DNA from: an uncultured Prevotellaceae bacterium
GTDB lineage: Bacteria; Bacteroidota; Bacteroidia; Bacteroidales; Bacteroidaceae
Assembly (NCBI GenBank): GCA_902784565.1
Contig: CACZVE010000036.1
Span: 1 to 46,177 of the forward strand
Reading direction: 5' to 3'
DNA: 46,177 bases
Shown here: piece after piece, positions 43,737-46,177 of the stretch
How the letters are laid out: each line of letters starts with the position of its first letter
Position numbering within the stretch: position 1 is the first letter of the stretch
Program-made: the position numbers and the translations under genes
Notes under the pieces: model-generated
The model's database searches: none
The model's input: only the letters and a program-made list of their open reading frames with translations
What the model was told of the DNA's origin: nothing

Positions 43737-45260
43737 ATGCAAAAGATCATTATTCTGGATTTCGGTTCACAGACGACACAATTGATTGGTCGTCGGGTGC
43801 GTGAACTCGATACCTTCTGCGAGATTATGCCCTACAACAAGTTCCCGAAGGACGATCCCTCGGTGATTGGTGTGATCCTGAGCGGTTCGCCTTACTCCGT
43901 ACACGATCCTGAGGCGTTCAAGGTGGATCTGTCGCAGTTTGTGGGTAAGGTTCCTGTACTGGGCATCTGCTATGGGGCGCAGTTCATTTCGTATTCCCTT
44001 GGCGGAAAGGTGGAGAAGGCCGACTCCCGAGAGTACGGACGGGCTAACCTCGAGACGGTGGACACGAAGAATCCGCTCTTTAAGTGGTTCGAACAGCAAT
44101 CGCAGGTGTGGATGAGTCATGGGGATACCATCACGGCTATTCCTGAGGGTTTCAAGGTGATTGGTTCGACGGCGGATGTTGTGAATGCGGCATTTGCCTC
44201 TACCACACAGCCGATTTGGGCCGTCCAGTTCCATCCCGAGGTGTACCACACGTTACAGGGCAAGCAACTTTTGAAGAATTTCGTGGTGGATATCTGCGGC
44301 AGTCGTCAGGAGTGGAGTGCTGCTTCGTTTGTGGACACGACGGTGGCAGAGTTGAAAGGAATGTTAGGTCAGGATAGGGTGATATTAGGTCTGAGTGGTG
44401 GCGTGGATTCCTCTGTGGCTGCCGTCTTGCTGAACCGTGCCATCGGTAAGAACCTGACCTGTATCTTCGTGGATCATGGCATGCTGCGTAAGAATGAGTT
44501 TGCGCAGGTGATGAATGACTACAAGGTCTTGGGACTGAATGTGATTGGTGTTGATGCCAGCGAGAAATTCTTCTCTGATCTGGCTGGCGTGACAGATCCG
44601 GAACAGAAACGTAAGATTATTGGACGCGACTTCGTGGAGGTATTCAATGCCGAGGCGAAGAAGATCACCGATGCGAAGTGGTTGGCACAAGGTACCATCT
44701 ACCCAGACCGTATCGAGAGTCTGAACATCACGGGTAAGGTTATCAAGAGTCATCATAATGTGGGCGGTCTGCCGAAGGAGATGCGCCTGCAACTCTGTGA
44801 GCCGCTGAAGTGGCTGTTCAAGGATGAGGTACGTCGGGTAGGATGCCAACTTGGTATGCCGGAGCATCTGATCACCCGTCATCCCTTCCCAGGACCAGGT
44901 CTGGCTGTCCGTATCTTGGGCGACATCACGCCGGAAAAGGTTCGCATCCTTCAGGAGGCCGACGATATCTATATCAGAGGTTTGCGTGAGTGGGGACTCT
45001 ATGACCAAGTGTGGCAGGCAGGTGCCATCCTGCTGAGTTCTGTTCGCAGTGTCGGTGTGATGGGTGATGAACGAACCTACGAGCATCCCGTTGCCCTGCG
45101 TGCTGTTACCTCGACAGATGCGATGACAGCCGACTGGGCTCATCTGCCCTACGACTTCATGGCGAAGATCTCTAATGAAATCATTAATAAGGTGCGTGGC
45201 GTGAACCGTGTCTGCTATGACATCTCCTCCAAACCACCCGCAACGATAGAATGGGAATAA
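43737..45260 (+). CDS. guaA: GMP synthase (glutamine-hydrolysing)
   Basis: A 507-residue two-domain enzyme: class I glutamine amidotransferase with nucleophile GICYGAQ (Cys78) and the His-Glu pair in VQFHPEV, then the ATP-pyrophosphatase P-loop [11 protein letters not shown] and the C-terminal dimerisation domain ending KPPATIEWE. It aminates XMP to GMP. No promoter box was found in the 20 bases before it, so it probably shares the MurU-like gene transcript. Confidence 0.97.
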   Translation: MQKIIILDFGSQTTQLIGRRVRELDTFCEIMPYNKFPKDDPSVIGVILSGSPYSVHDPEAFKVDLSQFVGKVPVLGICYGAQFISYSLGGKVEKADSREYGRANLETVDTKNPLFKWFEQQSQVWMSHGDTITAIPEGFKVIGSTADVVNAAFASTTQPIWAVQFHPEVYHTLQGKQLLKNFVVDICGSRQEWSAASFVDTTVAELKGMLGQDRVILGLSGGVDSSVAAVLLNRAIGKNLTCIFVDHGMLRKNEFAQVMNDYKVLGLNVIGVDASEKFFSDLAGVTDPEQKRKIIGRDFVEVFNAEAKKITDAKWLAQGTIYPDRIESLNITGKVIKSHHNVGGLPKEMRLQLCEPLKWLFKDEVRRVGCQLGMPEHLITRHPFPGPGLAVRILGDITPEKVRILQEADDIYIRGLREWGLYDQVWQAGAILLSSVRSVGVMGDERTYEHPVALRAVTSTDAMTADWAHLPYDFMAKISNEIINKVRGVNRVCYDISSKPPATIEWE

Positions 45261-45265
45261 TTAAT

Positions 45266-45291
45266 AATCCCCGCCGAACACGGCGGGGATT
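45266..45291. terminator. Bidirectional terminator between guaA and mscL
   Basis: AATCCCCGCCG and CGGCGGGGATT form a perfect 11-bp stem around AACA between the convergent genes. The plus side is followed by T-rich CATTTTATTTC. Confidence 0.92.
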
Positions 45292-45295
45292 CATT

Positions 45296-45712
45296 TTATT
45301 TCTTCAGCAGATCGCGAATCTCAGTCAGGAGTTCTTCCTGAGTGGGACCAGCGGGAGCCTCTGGCTCAGCGGGTTTCTCTTTCTTCATCTTGTTCATGCC
45401 CTTAATCATCAGGAAGATACAGAAGGCGATGATGATGAAGTCGATGATGTTCTGAATGAACTGACCATAGGCCAGGACGGCAGCACCAGCCTCCTGGGCC
45501 TCGGCAAGTGTCTTGTACTCACCATCACCGAGATTGACGAAGAGGTCAACAAAACTCACACCGCCAGTGGCCTTACCGATCAACGGCATGAGAACGTCGC
45601 TGACGAGTGAACTGATAATTTTACCGAATGCACCGCCGATGATCACACCGACAGCCATGTCCATCACGTTGCCCTTCATGGCAAACTCCTTGAATTCACT
45701 AATAAATCCCAT
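45296..45712 (-). CDS. mscL: Large-conductance mechanosensitive channel
   Basis: A 138-residue MscL of usual length. N-terminal [34 protein letters not shown] holds the first membrane helix; [24 protein letters not shown] is the second, followed by a Pro/Glu-rich linker and a C-terminal bundle helix ([13 protein letters not shown]). It releases osmolytes on hypo-osmotic shock. Its leader is unusually long (about 140 bases) if the only box found upstream is its promoter. Confidence 0.97.
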   Translation of the reverse strand: MGFISEFKEFAMKGNVMDMAVGVIIGGAFGKIISSLVSDVLMPLIGKATGGVSFVDLFVNLGDGEYKTLAEAQEAGAAVLAYGQFIQNIIDFIIIAFCIFLMIKGMNKMKKEKPAEPEAPAGPTQEELLTEIRDLLKK

Positions 45713-45805
45713 AGTTCTAAATGTTTAATGTTTAACGCCTATTTTTAATATAAAATTTGTCATCTAGGTTTTACAAACATCAGTCTTTTGCCGCTGATTT
45801 ATAGT

Positions 45806-45833
45806 CTTTTCACTTTTCACTTTTCACTTTTTA
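45806..45833. repeat. CTTTTCACTTTTCACTTTT short repeat
   Basis: Complement of the GTGAAAA/GTGAATA family seen at 758-792, in the mscL leader region. Confidence 0.65.
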
Positions 45834-45858
45834 GTTCTTTTTATAAAGAAATTCAGTG

Positions 45859-45866
45859 CAAATATA
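45859..45866 (-). promoter_or_regulatory. -7 box toward mscL
   Basis: TATATTTG on the minus strand, back to back with the gap promoter. Confidence 0.6.
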
Positions 45867-45878
45867 AGAAATAATTTG

Positions 45879-45886
45879 TAACTTTG
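45879..45886 (+). promoter_or_regulatory. -7 box for gap
   Basis: TAACTTTG, 81 bases before the ATG, leaving a leader of about 75 bases. Confidence 0.72.
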
Positions 45887-45955
45887 CATCCGAAATCAGA
45901 AAAAAGTTTCAAATAGGTACAAAAAAGTTAGTAAATTAGGTATAAACCCATTTAA

Positions 45956-46177
<222 letters not shown>

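Overview
The window looks like a chromosomal segment of a Prevotella-like member of the Bacteroidales (Prevotella, Segatella or Xylanibacter), probably from a gut or rumen. Evidence: many Bacteroidetes-type promoters (TAnnTTTG -7 box, often with TTTG about 20 bp upstream), no Shine-Dalgarno-type leaders, a GldH lipoprotein, C-terminal sorting tails of the type IX secretion (T9SS) kind, secreted xylan/beta-glucan-active enzymes, and the gene orders purH-mreBCD-mrdA-rodA and groES-groEL. All names come from reading the translated sequence; no database search was run.

Layout. 1-4.5 kb (+): end of a TlpA-like thioredoxin lipoprotein, then metF-holB-ricT-gldH, tightly packed. 4.5-10.9 kb (-): cell-shape operon, a one-domain IMP cyclohydrolase followed by mreB-mreC-mreD-mrdA(PBP2)-rodA. 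11-12 kb (-): a LysM/M23 envelope peptidase. 12.1-15.5 kb (-): DJ-1 family protein-ispD-recG. 15.6-16.7 kb (+): nadK and a tRNA-Val(GAC). 16.7-18.2 kb (-): DUF1846 protein. 18.3-19.2 kb: an array of 43-bp repeats running into a broken fic gene. 19.3-27.5 kb: a polysaccharide-degradation locus with two secreted esterases, a DUF4380 protein, a GH3 glycosidase and an MFS transporter. 27.5-29.9 kb (-): type II pantothenate kinase, secreted histidine phosphatase, tRNA-Phe(GAA). 29.9-34.7 kb (-): sppA-lpxK-punA-thiL. 34.8-36.9 kb (+): groES-groEL behind a sigma-54-like promoter. 36.9-43.7 kb (+): a sugar kinase fused to a RapZ C-terminal domain (AmgK-like), then three secreted modular proteins, then a MurU-like nucleotidyltransferase. 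43.7-46.2 kb: guaA, mscL (-), and the start of gap.

Most of the window is housekeeping. The least explained part is 38.5-42.9 kb. It holds a secreted protein with a cohesin-like domain and two dockerin-type calcium loops, a larger protein with a second cohesin-like domain, a CBM4/9-like domain, two near-identical copies of an unnamed tryptophan-rich module and a sorting tail, and a smaller paralogue with one more copy of that module. It could be a small surface scaffold for polysaccharide binding. It sits between the two genes of a predicted N-acetylmuramic acid salvage pair (AmgK-RapZ fusion and MurU), and a head-to-head array of 42-bp repeats lies inside it. A related 43-bp array sits at the broken fic gene 23 kb away.

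Other notable signals: a 116-bp same-strand lpxK/punA overlap, a tRNA-Val whose T-loop has C at position 55, a tRNA-Phe with three non-pairing positions, start codons a few bases after the promoter (probable leaderless mRNAs), and families of short AT-rich tandem repeats between genes, one of which supplies the end of ispD and the TTG start of recG.
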